Positions 28,375-37,575 of a stretch of 64,000 nt of DNA are shown here, one piece after another (the stretch's first letter is position 1; every line of letters starts with the position of its first letter). The DNA comes from Sulfolobus islandicus Y.N.15.51 (GTDB taxonomy: Archaea; Thermoproteota; Thermoprotei_A; Sulfolobales; Sulfolobaceae). The DNA lies in the NCBI RefSeq assembly GCF_000022485.1, contig NC_012623.1, positions 1,054,001 to 1,118,000 of the forward strand. Reading direction: 5' to 3'. The notes beneath the pieces were generated by a model that had not been told where the DNA came from, did no database searches, and was given only the letters and a program-made list of their open reading frames with translations. The translations under genes and the position numbers were made by a program.

Positions 28375-30000
28375 ATGAAAACCAGAACGCCTAAAGGAAG
28401 ACGATATATTGAAACTAAATACCTTCTAGTAATACTGTTAATGGTTGGGCTATTTATATATTATAGTAACTCGACGCAACAAACTTTAAGCCATGCAAAT
28501 AGTAGTGTTTATAGCAATCGAGAATGGATAGTTTATGTTGGTGGTGGTACCCCCGATATGTCTGTCATGAGTATGGGATTCTTCCCTGAAATAATAACAA
28601 TCGATGCTGGAGATAACATTACTTTTATAAACAATTCTAGTGAAGTTCACACGGTAACGTTTCTTAGTGGAAATCCACCAATTAATCCATTTTCTCCAGA
28701 GGCTAATATGAGAATAGGTGGAAATATATACAATGGATCTGGTATAGTTTCATCTGGCATGTTACTACCTGGTGAAAATTATACTCTAACCTTTACTACA
28801 CCTGGTGTATATATTTATAGATGTATTTATCATGCAGGAATGATGGGAGTAGTAATAGTAAATCCAAAAGGAACTCCATATCCTATGACACAAGCTCAGT
28901 ATAATGTAATAGGACAACTTGAAGAATCACAATCAATAGCACAAGGGGAATCATTATTTCAACAAGTAAATTTACCTGCAACTTCAGGTCCTAACGGAAC
29001 TACAATATGGCATATAGACGCAGGAGTAATGACACCTGCAACCACGTTAGCAAATCTAAATTCAGTTTCAAGTGATAATGTTAGTGGGTTCGCTCAATTA
29101 TCAATAATATCGCCTGGATTAATGAAAGTTGAAGTGAATTTAATAGGACTTAAACAAGGCGTTAAATATAATGTGCAAATATTTACCGGTGCTGCGGAAG
29201 CTGGAGGCAAAATGACTTATACTCTAAATCCAATAATTGGTAACTCTAACGGTACTGGATCCTCGATAACTATGTTAAAGATAGATCCCTTAGATCCTTA
29301 CATCCCTACTAGCTATGATATACCCGCTGCAGGCTGGTACATAAACATAAGTAACGATAAGGGTACATTAGCTTTAGGTGATATAATAGCGCCTTCTGCA
29401 AGTTTAATGAGATTCCTTCCAACTACTTTAACAATTCATGTTGGTGATACTGTAGTGTGGACAGTAGATGCACCAGACGAAGTTCACACTATAACCTTTG
29501 TGCCTCAAGGCATGGAAATACCAGAGTTCGGAAGTCCTTTAAGCCTCATTCCAATTGGTGGAAATATATTTAATGGTTCAGGATACTATAATTCTGGTCC
29601 TCTAATAGCTGGACAGTCATATAATTTAACGTTTATAACTCCAGGGATATATACTTATGTCTGCCTAATACACGATAATATGGGGATGGCAGGAACAATA
29701 ATTGTTCTGCCTAAAACCTTTACAAACAATCAAAGTATATCAGTTATACTAAATCGAATGACAAATATGTCTAATCAAATTTTCCAATTAAATTCAAAAA
29801 TTAATTATATGGATAATAAAATTACTCAGTTTAATTCTACTATTAATGGCTTAGAAAATTCCAATAATCTTATTATGTTAGTTCAACAAGGAATAAATAA
29901 TAAGATTTCTACATTAAATACAGCAATATTGATTCTTGTAGTATTAGTTATAATATTGATATTAACAAATATTGCTCTGATATTTAGAAAAAGATTATAA
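28375..30000 (+). CDS. Membrane-anchored protein with two type 1 copper (cupredoxin) domains
   Basis: 541-aa exported electron-transfer-type protein. An N-terminal anchor helix (YLLVILLMVGLFIYY) precedes cupredoxin domain 1, with ligands His92 in EVHTVTF and Cys150/His153/Met156 in RCIYHAGMMG. A beta-rich central domain follows, then cupredoxin domain 2 with EVHTITF and VCLIHDNMGMAG, a coiled-coil stretch, and a C-terminal membrane helix. The C-x2-H-x2-M spacing in both domains resembles amicyanin. I chose ATG 28375, which has an AAGGAGA Shine-Dalgarno sequence upstream, over TTG 28339. It probably works outside the membrane in respiratory electron transfer or copper handling. Confidence 0.82.
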   Translation: MKTRTPKGRRYIETKYLLVILLMVGLFIYYSNSTQQTLSHANSSVYSNREWIVYVGGGTPDMSVMSMGFFPEIITIDAGDNITFINNSSEVHTVTFLSGNPPINPFSPEANMRIGGNIYNGSGIVSSGMLLPGENYTLTFTTPGVYIYRCIYHAGMMGVVIVNPKGTPYPMTQAQYNVIGQLEESQSIAQGESLFQQVNLPATSGPNGTTIWHIDAGVMTPATTLANLNSVSSDNVSGFAQLSIISPGLMKVEVNLIGLKQGVKYNVQIFTGAAEAGGKMTYTLNPIIGNSNGTGSSITMLKIDPLDPYIPTSYDIPAAGWYINISNDKGTLALGDIIAPSASLMRFLPTTLTIHVGDTVVWTVDAPDEVHTITFVPQGMEIPEFGSPLSLIPIGGNIFNGSGYYNSGPLIAGQSYNLTFITPGIYTYVCLIHDNMGMAGTIIVLPKTFTNNQSISVILNRMTNMSNQIFQLNSKINYMDNKITQFNSTINGLENSNNLIMLVQQGINNKISTLNTAILILVVLVIILILTNIALIFRKRL

Positions 30001-30224
30001 AACATTTTAGGTAAATTATTTTTTATTAAGTAAATTTTTTATTAAATAGTATCTTAGTCATTTTACATTGGGTTAGTATTTAGCGGAAAATCACTTAACA
30101 CTATAATTTCTCATAAATATTATTTAAAAAATTTACTCTATTTTTCAACTAAAAATTAAATATAAATAAACTAAAATTAGATATTTTTGAGGGTATTAGG
30201 TTGGGTTATTTAGAAGACTAGTTA

Positions 30225-30680
30225 TGTTATAAGAGTAAGTAAGCAAAATAGCTGCTTAGAAGGATAGTAGGAGCAGAAAAGAAGAGAATAGCAAAGCAGT
30301 AAGAGAGTAGAGCTGCTAAGCAGAGAGTAAGCAAAGATAGAGTTTAGGAGCAGAGAAGAGAGTAAGTAGTAAGCAGTGCAGATTAAGCAAAAAGTAGAGT
30401 AAGCGGAAGAATAAGAAAAGCTAGTTAGAAAGAAGCGAAGCAAAGATAATAGTAAAGCAAAAGAAGTGTTTGTTAGGTAGACAGAAAGCAAGGCTGCTAG
30501 AGTATAAGTTAGTAAAAGCTGCTTAGTAAGAAAGGAAGCAAATTAGTAGAAAAGAAGAGAGTTTGAAGTTAAAGCAGCAGAAAAGAAGAGTATGGCAAAG
30601 TGAAAGTTAGAGAGTTTAGAAAAAGAGTTAGAGTAAGCAAAGCTGCAAAGAATAAGCAAAAGCAGAAAGCAAATTAGGGC
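30225..30680 (+). repeat. Purine-rich degenerate repeat tract (~450 bp)
   Basis: The plus strand is strongly purine-biased, by eye about four-fifths A+G. It is built from recurring words such as AAGCAAA, AGCTGCTTAG, GGAGCAGAAAAGAAGAG and GAGAGTAAG. A period near 63 bp is visible at its left end, where AGCTGCT recurs at about 30247 and 30310. It is full of TAG/TAA on the plus strand. The minus-strand ORF inside it is low complexity (Ser/Leu/Tyr/Phe) and probably not a gene. Confidence 0.6.
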
Positions 30681-30880
30681 GGGCCCTGGCCCGGGGGTAT
30701 AGAAATTTGTTTAAGATTATAAGCAAAAAAAGAGGGGTATAGAAATGAAATACGTGCAATGCCCTGGCAAATATATATATAATAACGTAGCAATAATATA
30801 CAGTAACATAGTCTTAGTATTATTCTAGCTAGCAATAATATATTTGATTAAGCTATTCCAAACCTTGAGAGGGTTTTTAA

Positions 30881-30912
30881 GGGTGATTCAGGGCTCCTTT
30901 GCAAATTGTAAT
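30881..30912 (+). repeat. Degenerate ~30-bp repeat, copy 3
   Basis: GGGTGATTCA, GGGCTC, then CTTTGCAAATTGTAAT: the third copy of the repeat that flanks the cupredoxin gene, in the same orientation as copy 1. Confidence 0.45.
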
Positions 30913-31106
30913 ATATCTCTCGGTTTAGACTTATTCAATGAAGGAATTACTGAATATATTTGATCATATCACGAAGAAATAAGGGTTCTTGTAATATTAT
31001 TACAATGATGAGATAACAGGTCGAGAGGTTGTAGTTGAGGGCTATGGCCCGGGCGATCTGGAGTATCCTCCAGGGGGAGTGGCACTTCCCGAACCTCCTC
31101 CTCTCC

Positions 31107-32328
31107 CGGTAGACCCAAAATCACCTCCTTGAAAATAAATCTATATTATTAATAAGCGGTTCTATTGATTTAAATAGAAAATCTTTTAGATAGAATAAAT
31201 CATCAGAAAACAAGAGTATTAGGAGTATCCTGAACTGCTCCCTCCTCACCTCCCCCTTGAACACGGTGTACAGGGAGTAGAAGGCCACGGCCAGCACGAA
31301 GATCAACGTGCGGAAAACAAACTTAGTAGAACTAGTAAATGGAAGAAAAGCCTTAATGTTCCTATAAGAGGTCTCTATGGGACCCCTTACCTTATTGTAC
31401 AAATCCAACACCTCCCCCTTCGGTAGGTCTAGATTAGTAGCCCTAGCAAAATAAACAACACTCTTCTTCTTTCTCCTCACTTTTTCCTTGCTGTACACGA
31501 GAAGCCTGAACTTGACCTGCTCATCCCTCCTATGCCTCTTACTATTAGTTGCGTAATCCCCGTCAAACTCCTCATAAACCTTAACATCCCCAACAGGCAC
31601 AGCAACTATATACTTAAACTGTGAAATGAAGTTGAGCACATCAACAGTATAGAAACCTGCGTCAAGAGTTATCAACCTTATCTTGAACCCCATCGCGACG
31701 ACTTGCTCCACGAGGGCCTTCACGATCTCTTCCTTAGTCATCCCCTTGACTTGAGTGACGAAGGCCAGTAGGAGCACTTTCCCATTAAACTTTGTCGTCG
31801 CAGTTGCGTAGTTCCAAGAGTTTCCCTCCTCCGAACTCCCGAGCCCTCCCACCGGTCTCCCGTACCAGGTCTTGGTTGTCCAGTCTATTGAGACGTCTAT
31901 CTCCTTGACTCCCTTCAGTACCTTCAAGGATATCTTCCTGGCGCTTTCCAAGAGTTTCTCAATAACTTCCATCCCTTGCTCCTCCACGTAATTCCTCACG
32001 GTCTGTGGGGACACGCCATACGCCCTCGACTTGCTTTCCACCGAATCGTTCCATAAACACGCTGAGATGAGGGTTCTCGCCACCTCTTCCCCTTTCTTTC
32101 CCTTGAAGTTCAGCATGGAAAGTAATTTATATCCTATTTGTTGAATGTTATTTTGGTGAGGGAGTACCGGTGTTACCATCTCACTTACTCACGTGGTAAT
32201 ACCACATCTCCCTCAGCTTAAACCTTTCTTCAACTGAATTCTTAATACTCATATAAATCCTGTTATCTATCATGAATCGATATTATTCTGTCAGAATTAT
32301 TTTTCATAATACGATTTTGGGTCTACCG
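31107..32328. mobile_element. ISC1225-like insertion sequence (ISH3 group), complete
   Basis: Bounded by 16-bp perfect terminal inverted repeats: CGGTAGACCCAAAATC at 31107-31122 and its complement at 32313-32328. The 1222-bp length fits ISC1225 of Sulfolobus (about 1225 bp). It contains one intact transposase gene on the minus strand. I see no matching target duplication in the immediate flanks, so the copy may have been rearranged. A solo third end lies 151 bp to the right. Confidence 0.8.
31121..32179 (-). CDS. DDE transposase, ISH3 group (ISC1225-like)
   Basis: 352-aa transposase, apparently intact. The DDE core shows VSIDWTTKTWYG (first D), LITLDAGFYTVDVL (second D) and YNKVRGPIETSYRN (E), the pattern of IS4-superfamily/ISH3 enzymes of Sulfolobus. 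The codon usage and GC content are higher than those of neighbouring genes. The stop lies inside the left inverted repeat region, and the start ATG is 149 bp from the right end. It should catalyse cut-and-paste transposition of its own element. Confidence 0.85.
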   Translation of the reverse strand: MVTPVLPHQNNIQQIGYKLLSMLNFKGKKGEEVARTLISACLWNDSVESKSRAYGVSPQTVRNYVEEQGMEVIEKLLESARKISLKVLKGVKEIDVSIDWTTKTWYGRPVGGLGSSEEGNSWNYATATTKFNGKVLLLAFVTQVKGMTKEEIVKALVEQVVAMGFKIRLITLDAGFYTVDVLNFISQFKYIVAVPVGDVKVYEEFDGDYATNSKRHRRDEQVKFRLLVYSKEKVRRKKKSVVYFARATNLDLPKGEVLDLYNKVRGPIETSYRNIKAFLPFTSSTKFVFRTLIFVLAVAFYSLYTVFKGEVRREQFRILLILLFSDDLFYLKDFLFKSIEPLINNIDLFSRR

Positions 32329-32440
32329 TCAAGGGGGAGGTGGGGAGAGAGGAGTTTAGATTATTATTAATTCTTTTATTTCCTGATTTATTCAATCCAG
32401 AGAATTTTACATTTAATATAATTGAAACACTTATTTACAC

Positions 32441-32479
32441 TATAGATTTATTTTTAAGGAGGTGATTTTGGGTCTACCG
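32441..32479 (+). mobile_element. Solo ISC1225 end (39 bp)
   Basis: Identical, with one mismatch, to the reverse complement of the first 39 bp of the neighbouring ISC1225-like element (31107-31145). It is thus the transposase-3' end of a second copy whose rest has been lost, and indicates a deletion or nested insertion here. Confidence 0.75.
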
Positions 32480-32612
32480 TTCTGGAGGAGGGAGAGGCTT
32501 CAGGGCTACCTCACGATCTTCACGTGACCAACGTCGTCAGGGAGCTGGTGGGGGCGCTGAACCTTAGGAGCGTGGAGGCGTTCCTCAGGTTCGTTGAACG
32601 TCATTTAGGCTG
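32480..32612 (+). pseudogene. C-terminal remnant of another IS transposase
   Basis: GC-rich sequence, unlike its surroundings, that reads HVTNVVRELVGALNLRSVEA and ends FVERHLG before TGA. The preceding bases read sensibly (WRRERLQGYLTIFT) only in another frame, so it is frameshifted. The style is that of a Sulfolobus ISC transposase C-terminus; the family is not certain. It begins exactly at the solo ISC1225 end. Confidence 0.45.
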
Positions 32613-32738
32613 ACCACCCAGGCTGATGAAAATCTTTAAGTTACGTTAAAGTCCCATAACTGCTGTACTTAACTCTTATTTTAGATAGGGAACAGCACCT
32701 ATATAAATTTATTAGCTACATTTATAATTAAATATTAC

Positions 32739-35249
32739 TTGATAAAAGTGAGTTATAAAAAGACTATTAAAAAAGGGCTTAGACATGATATTAAAGATCG
32801 AGAGATCTTGGATATTATATCTGATGAAATAAATCTCACTATAATAACCATGTTAAGAGCTGAACCAACTTATGTCAGAAAAATCGCTCAGCAATTAGGT
32901 ATGAAAGAATCTCACGTTTCTGATAGGCTTAGGAAAATGGAGAAAGCCGGACTTGTATCAAGCTCTTGGAAGAGAGTTGGCAACAAAAACGTAAAACTCT
33001 ATTACCCCATGCTAGATCGCTTAGAGATAAATTTTACCCCAATGGGATTCGTTATCAGAGGTAAAGATATAGAATCGGAGATAATTATACCTCATAAACT
33101 ATTAGAAAATATGATACCTATAGTAACATCTTTTATAGGAAGAAGAGCTGAATTAGAACTTATACGTTCTTGGAAAGGTCCAATAATTATCTGGGGTATG
33201 CCTGGTATTGGAAAAACTACATTAGTAGCAAAATTTATATGGGATAGTGGACTAGAAAACAAAACTTTTTGGTATAATTGCAAAGAAATAGATACTTTTC
33301 AATATTTCGTAAATAAACTAGCGACATTTCTTTTTTTAAAAGGATATAGGACCTTACCAGATTATATTATAGCTGGAGTAAAGGATTCTTCAATCCTTAT
33401 CGATATAGCAGTTGGCGAGATTATTAATAATAATATACTTTTGGTTCTAGATAACTTTGATCTATGTAAAGATGACTCAATTAAATTATTGGTTAATCAA
33501 TTGATTGAAAAAGGAGAAAGCTTATTTGTGATTTCGCGTAAACAGATTAAAAATCTTTATAAATCATATAGTATACATCTTCAAGGAATGAGTGAAGAGG
33601 AAGTTAAGGAATTTTTGGCTATAAAATGTAACAAATCTTTTAATAATGCTTCTACATATGTATCAAAATTGGATGGTAATCCATTAGGTCTTTATTTTTT
33701 ATGCATTTCTAAAGCAACTGAAAATGAGGGATTGCTTGTAAAATCCTTTAAGGAATGGTTAATAATGGAGCTTAGAAAAATGCTTACTAGTGAGCATATG
33801 AAAATCTTAGAACACTTATCTGTTTTTGACTCCCCTATAAATTTAGATTCTTTAAGGCGTTTAACTCGCATTAAAGGTCTTATAAATTATTTAAGAGAAT
33901 TAGAAAATATGTCATTAATTGAGAGTTATGGTGAAAATTACTGGCTTTCGAATACTCTTAAAGATATAATCTATGACAATTCATCCTCTCAAGAAGAGCT
34001 TCATAAAAAAGCCGCTCATTACTATCTAAAACTATTGGATCCTTTTTCTACGTTGAAGGCTGTGTATCATTTTATCAAGGCAGGAGAGGAAGAAGAAGCC
34101 TTATCTTTAGTAAAATACTTACCTAGATTAGCTAATGCAGGTTTACTGGAGAAAGTAAATGAATTATTTAAAGATGTGATAGAAGAAGAACTTTCTCCTT
34201 ATGGAAGAATTAAATCTAAGTATTTTAAAGGATTATATTTGCATCTTTCTGGAAAAATTAATGAATCTCTCAGTATATTTGAGGATATAGAAGGTGTAAT
34301 CAGATCAGCAAAAGATTGGGAAACTTACGCACAATTATTATATTTTCTTTGTTCATCATATATAGTAATAAATAACTATGATAAGGCTAAACAAGTATGT
34401 GAACAAGGTATGAAAATTTATGGAAAGAGAAATTCAATATGGTTTAGCAGAATGGCAACCTTAATGGCTGAAGTTTATGAAGAAATGGGACAATTGGATA
34501 ACTCGTTAGATCTTCTTCAAAGAGCCCTTGATAGTATAGATGAACTAGATATAGAGAATAGAGCACCTATTCTTCATCAAATGGCTATTGTATTATATAG
34601 AAAAGGAGATCTAAAAAAGTCTAGGATACTAGCTGAAAATGCGTTAGAAATTTTTAGAAAAATGCACAATTTATTTGGTTTAGGTCATTGTGAATGGGGA
34701 ATAGCTAGTATGCTTATTGAGGAAGGTGATCCGATTTTAGCAATGGAATATTACAATAAAGCTATTGAAGATTTAGCTAGATGCATGCGATTTGGCCATT
34801 TAATGGTATGCTTATCTGAGAGAAGTGTATTAAATCTTAGATTGGGAAATATAGAAAAAGCTAGGGAAGATATGGAGAAAGTTGAATCATTAATGGGAAA
34901 AAAAATCCAAGGACCTTTATTACAAGGCGTAGCATTAAGGGGGATGGGTATTTATGTAGCTGAAGTGGAAAAGAATATAGGAAAAGGTATCTCGTATTTA
35001 ATGAAGAGTCTTGAATTAATAGATGATTTAGTAATAGATGAAAAGGCTCTTACTCTATGGGCTCTTGGATTACTTGAGTTAAAATCTGGTATGAAGGATC
35101 AAGGATTAGCACACCTTAAGGAAGCTGAAAAAATATTAAGAGAAGTTGGTTGGGAAACTAGAGCAATAGAGTTAAAAAAGGCTATAAATGCAGCCATAAA
35201 TGATGATTTGAATAACTTATATCCTAAAACAGCTAGAAGTTATTTGTAG
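32739..35249 (+). CDS. HTH-STAND NTPase-TPR signalling protein
   Basis: 836 aa with three parts. Residues about 28-100 are a winged helix (KIAQQLGMKESHVSDRLRKM) of ArsR/MarR type. About 130-400 is a STAND (NB-ARC/AP-ATPase-like) module, with Walker A GMPGIGKTT at 153-161, Walker B ILLVLDNFD near 235, and the LDGNPLGL motif. About 430-825 is a TPR-type helical array. STAND proteins are ligand-gated switches used in transcription control and in defence. With a DNA-binding N-terminus this one is more likely a regulator, but an immunity role is possible in this IS-rich setting. Start TTG 32739 or GTG 32748 is uncertain; a TATA-like tttataat is nearby. Codon use is AT-rich and normal. Confidence 0.8.
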   Translation: MIKVSYKKTIKKGLRHDIKDREILDIISDEINLTIITMLRAEPTYVRKIAQQLGMKESHVSDRLRKMEKAGLVSSSWKRVGNKNVKLYYPMLDRLEINFTPMGFVIRGKDIESEIIIPHKLLENMIPIVTSFIGRRAELELIRSWKGPIIIWGMPGIGKTTLVAKFIWDSGLENKTFWYNCKEIDTFQYFVNKLATFLFLKGYRTLPDYIIAGVKDSSILIDIAVGEIINNNILLVLDNFDLCKDDSIKLLVNQLIEKGESLFVISRKQIKNLYKSYSIHLQGMSEEEVKEFLAIKCNKSFNNASTYVSKLDGNPLGLYFLCISKATENEGLLVKSFKEWLIMELRKMLTSEHMKILEHLSVFDSPINLDSLRRLTRIKGLINYLRELENMSLIESYGENYWLSNTLKDIIYDNSSSQEELHKKAAHYYLKLLDPFSTLKAVYHFIKAGEEEEALSLVKYLPRLANAGLLEKVNELFKDVIEEELSPYGRIKSKYFKGLYLHLSGKINESLSIFEDIEGVIRSAKDWETYAQLLYFLCSSYIVINNYDKAKQVCEQGMKIYGKRNSIWFSRMATLMAEVYEEMGQLDNSLDLLQRALDSIDELDIENRAPILHQMAIVLYRKGDLKKSRILAENALEIFRKMHNLFGLGHCEWGIASMLIEEGDPILAMEYYNKAIEDLARCMRFGHLMVCLSERSVLNLRLGNIEKAREDMEKVESLMGKKIQGPLLQGVALRGMGIYVAEVEKNIGKGISYLMKSLELIDDLVIDEKALTLWALGLLELKSGMKDQGLAHLKEAEKILREVGWETRAIELKKAINAAINDDLNNLYPKTARSYL

Positions 35250-35372
35250 TTTAATGAAAAATACTAGTAGTACAAATAATTGATCTTTTTATGGTTTATA
35301 GTCTTTTTCATAATAGGTGCAAAGGGGACTAGGAAGGTACTATCTCAAACTTAGCGGGGAGACACTGAGAAA

Positions 35373-35830
35373 TTGGCGAAGTTAAGGGAATTAAAAAGGG
35401 GGATAAGGAAGCTAACTAGCAAGAAGGCTAAAAGTTTAAACGAGACTAAGGCTAGAGGAATACTATTACACTTGGAGGGGATGAAAACTAGGAAAATAGC
35501 TAAAATACTACAAGTACACCAACGAAAAGAAGATAAGCCCACAAGAACTTCAAGGCAAGAAAATATGGGAAGCAAAAACATAGAAGAGAAGTTCAACGTT
35601 AAGCCACATAACAGCTTGGAGAATAGCGAGGAAGAGATTGAGAATCCCCTACACAAAACCCTATAAGTTCAACAAGAAGGCCCACTGCTTAGCCTCTAAC
35701 AAACCTACTGAAACAACAAGTCTAGTACATCACCCACATCAACATCCTTGACATCAACTTGCCTACCTTTAGATACCCTAAAACTCTTCTGAGTGTGGCG
35801 TTCAGTAATAAATCTTTCGGTTGAACTTCA
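35373..35830 (+). pseudogene. Degenerate IS630-family transposase
   Basis: The first 50 residues (ETKARGILLHLEGMKTRKIA) are the helix-turn-helix of an IS630-type transposase. The frame then loses the expected catalytic sequence through deletions, ending HKTL at 35666. Decayed coding sequence continues to about 35830 (YKFNKKAH). No intact catalytic triad remains. A remnant only. Confidence 0.6.
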
Positions 35831-35898
35831 AGCATAATATTAACTAAGATTGCCACGTGAATCCTTTCAACCCACGTGGCGATTGGGGGAGTGATCAC

Positions 35899-36062
35899 CT
35901 ATTTAGGCTCATAAGGCTTATTATTATACCACACGCTCCACACAACCTTAGCCAACTTCCTTGCAAGAGCAGTGTACAACTTCCAACCGTGAAGCTTATT
36001 CTTGTGAGACTCGTATAACTTCAACAAGGTAGCTTCCGGTATAAAAGCCTTTCCATGAAAAA
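35899..36062 (-). pseudogene. C-terminal remnant of an IS110-type transposase
   Basis: On the minus strand this reads LLKLYESHKNKLHGWKLYTA and ends VWYNNKPYEPK followed by TAG. It parallels the C-terminus of the adjacent intact IS110 transposase (AVLYYNKPFDASE). The 5' part is missing, so an older IS110 copy lies directly downstream of the intact one. Confidence 0.65.
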
Positions 36063-36105
36063 TCGAGCATAGTCCACACTACTTACGCAAGTGATGAAAC
36101 CTGCT

Positions 36106-37050
36106 TTACTCACTAGCATCAAAGGGCTTATTATAATACAGCACAGCCCAAGTAATAACAGCCAATTTCCTTGCACAAGCAGTAATCAACTTCTTACCCT
36201 TTAACCTACCCTTATGATCCTCATAAAAACGCTTGATAACAGGATCAACCTTAATGGCAGTCAAAGCTGCAAGATAGAAAGCCCTCCTCAAAACAGCATC
36301 ACCCCTCTTGGATATACCTCTCGATACAACACTCTTACCACTAGACTCAACAACAAGACCACAATAAGCAACAAACCTCTTCTTATCACTAAAGCGCCTA
36401 ACATCACCAACCCTAGCCAAAATAATACAACCCAAGGTTTTACCAATACCAGGAATAGTGAAAATCAAACTATCCTTGGGAACAAAATCCTCAAGCTCCT
36501 TCTCAATCTCCCTCTTCCTACCCTCAAGCCTCTCAAGCTCCTCCAAAAGAAACCTAACCTCAGCCAAGACAACACTATCCCCACCCCTCAAAACCTCCTC
36601 CAAGTTTTTCTTAGACAAACTATCCCTATAGCCTAAAAGTACCAAATCCCTCCTCAACCTATTCTTAACCCTAGCAATACTCCTAGTAACAAAATCCCAC
36701 TGGCTAGTCAACTCCCTAGCATCACTTGTTACAAACCCACTACCCATACTTACAACTATTTCTGCTAGCTTTTTAGCATCATTCTTATCACTCTTCTTAC
36801 CCCTAAAACCCTTGAACTTCTTGAGAATAAAGGGATTAATGATCCTAACATCATACTCACTCATCAAGTACTTTGCTAGGTTAACGTGGTAAACTCCAGT
36901 ACTCTCAATACCCACTTTGCAACCCTTAGGTAAGATCTTCCTTATCTCCTCATAACCTCGCTTATCATTAGTAAACTCGTAGAGTTTACCTTGAAAATAC
37001 ACGATTAATTTATCTTTTGATACATCTATTCCTGCAACTGGGGCCTCCAT
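36106..37050 (-). CDS. IS110-family transposase (DEDD), apparently intact
   Basis: 314 aa. The N-terminal DEDD catalytic domain has GIDVSKDKL, GIESTGVYH and KSDKNDAKKLAE. The C-terminal transposase_20 domain has FTIPGIGKTLGCI, the catalytic-serine region SSGKSVVSRGISKRGDAVLR, and the final ITWAVLYYNKP. IS110 elements lack terminal inverted repeats and use an RNA guide (bridge RNA) transcribed from the element end, so the flanks (36063-36105 and 37051-37160) may include non-coding ends. The gene is GC-richer than neighbours. Confidence 0.88.
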   Translation of the reverse strand: MEAPVAGIDVSKDKLIVYFQGKLYEFTNDKRGYEEIRKILPKGCKVGIESTGVYHVNLAKYLMSEYDVRIINPFILKKFKGFRGKKSDKNDAKKLAEIVVSMGSGFVTSDARELTSQWDFVTRSIARVKNRLRRDLVLLGYRDSLSKKNLEEVLRGGDSVVLAEVRFLLEELERLEGRKREIEKELEDFVPKDSLIFTIPGIGKTLGCIILARVGDVRRFSDKKRFVAYCGLVVESSGKSVVSRGISKRGDAVLRRAFYLAALTAIKVDPVIKRFYEDHKGRLKGKKLITACARKLAVITWAVLYYNKPFDASE

Positions 37051-37164
37051 GTATACTCACCCTTATGTTTTATTCGGGCTTTTTGCCCAACTTCCGGTCC
37101 GAATTGGAGGAGGCCAAGCTCCCCGTCGAGCTTTACGCTCAGTGTTCTCAACGGCCTACACCCC

Positions 37165-37193
37165 AGTCAGATCTGTGTAATACAGATCTGACT
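37165..37193. repeat. Inverted repeat, 12-bp arms
   Basis: AGTCAGATCTGT and its complement ACAGATCTGACT separated by 5 bp (gtaat). It lies at the 3' end of the IS110 remnant on the minus strand and may be a terminator-like hairpin or IS junction. Confidence 0.5.
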
Positions 37194-37575
37194 AATATGT
37201 TTTATATAAGTGTTCTTAGAATAATTCATCTGCGCAAGAAAGTAGAAAAGGCTGCGCAAGTACTTGTTACCCCTCCTTGAGATTCCCTTACTTACCACTG
37301 CCTTACCGCTCCTCTCCACTACCGGATCTAGACCGCAATAAGCTACGAAAGTCTCCGGCTTGGGGAAGCGTCCAATATCACCTACAACGCCAATGATTAT
37401 CCCTGCTGCAAGCTTCCCAACTCCCGGAATCGTCAGTAGGACGTGGTCTTCCGGTACTTGACTCCCTATCATCTCCTTGACCTCTTTTAACTTCTCTTGC
37501 GTCTCGAGGATGGCCTTAGCCAGTATTTTTACCTCTTCAAGTACTATTGGTGTTGTAAACAACAGGATGCATAGG
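37194..37575 (-). pseudogene. C-terminal part of a second IS110-family transposase
   Basis: The minus-strand frame encodes a transposase_20 domain (LLTIPGVGKLAAGIIIGVVG, then ERSGKAVVSKGISRRGNKYL) but lacks the entire DEDD domain. Its 5' end is fused to integrase sequence at about 37575-37600. A different IS110 type from the intact copy. It truncated the integrase gene. Confidence 0.75.

Larger units (their letters stand above)
30001..31106. other. 1.1-kb region without genes
   Basis: I see no credible gene. From left to right: AT-rich sequence (30001-30225), a purine-rich degenerate repeat tract (30225-30680), a GC-rich block with overlapping GGGCCC/CCCGGG palindromes (about 30677-30697), two direct copies of GGGGTATAGAAAT (near 30697 and 30735), AT-rich sequence with repeat copy 3 (30881-30912), and a GC-rich fragment (31019-31106) that abuts the ISC1225-like element. 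The last fragment may be the remnant of another IS. Confidence 0.6.

Noticed and set aside
30222-30491. Minus-strand 89-codon ORF in the purine-rich tract
   Set aside because: Low-complexity Leu/Ser/Tyr/Phe sequence that follows from the pyrimidine-rich strand; no start context, family or partner.
32739-35249. Classical Avs-type antiviral STAND protein
   Set aside because: Avs proteins carry N-terminal nuclease or other toxic effector domains; here the N-terminus is a DNA-binding winged helix.
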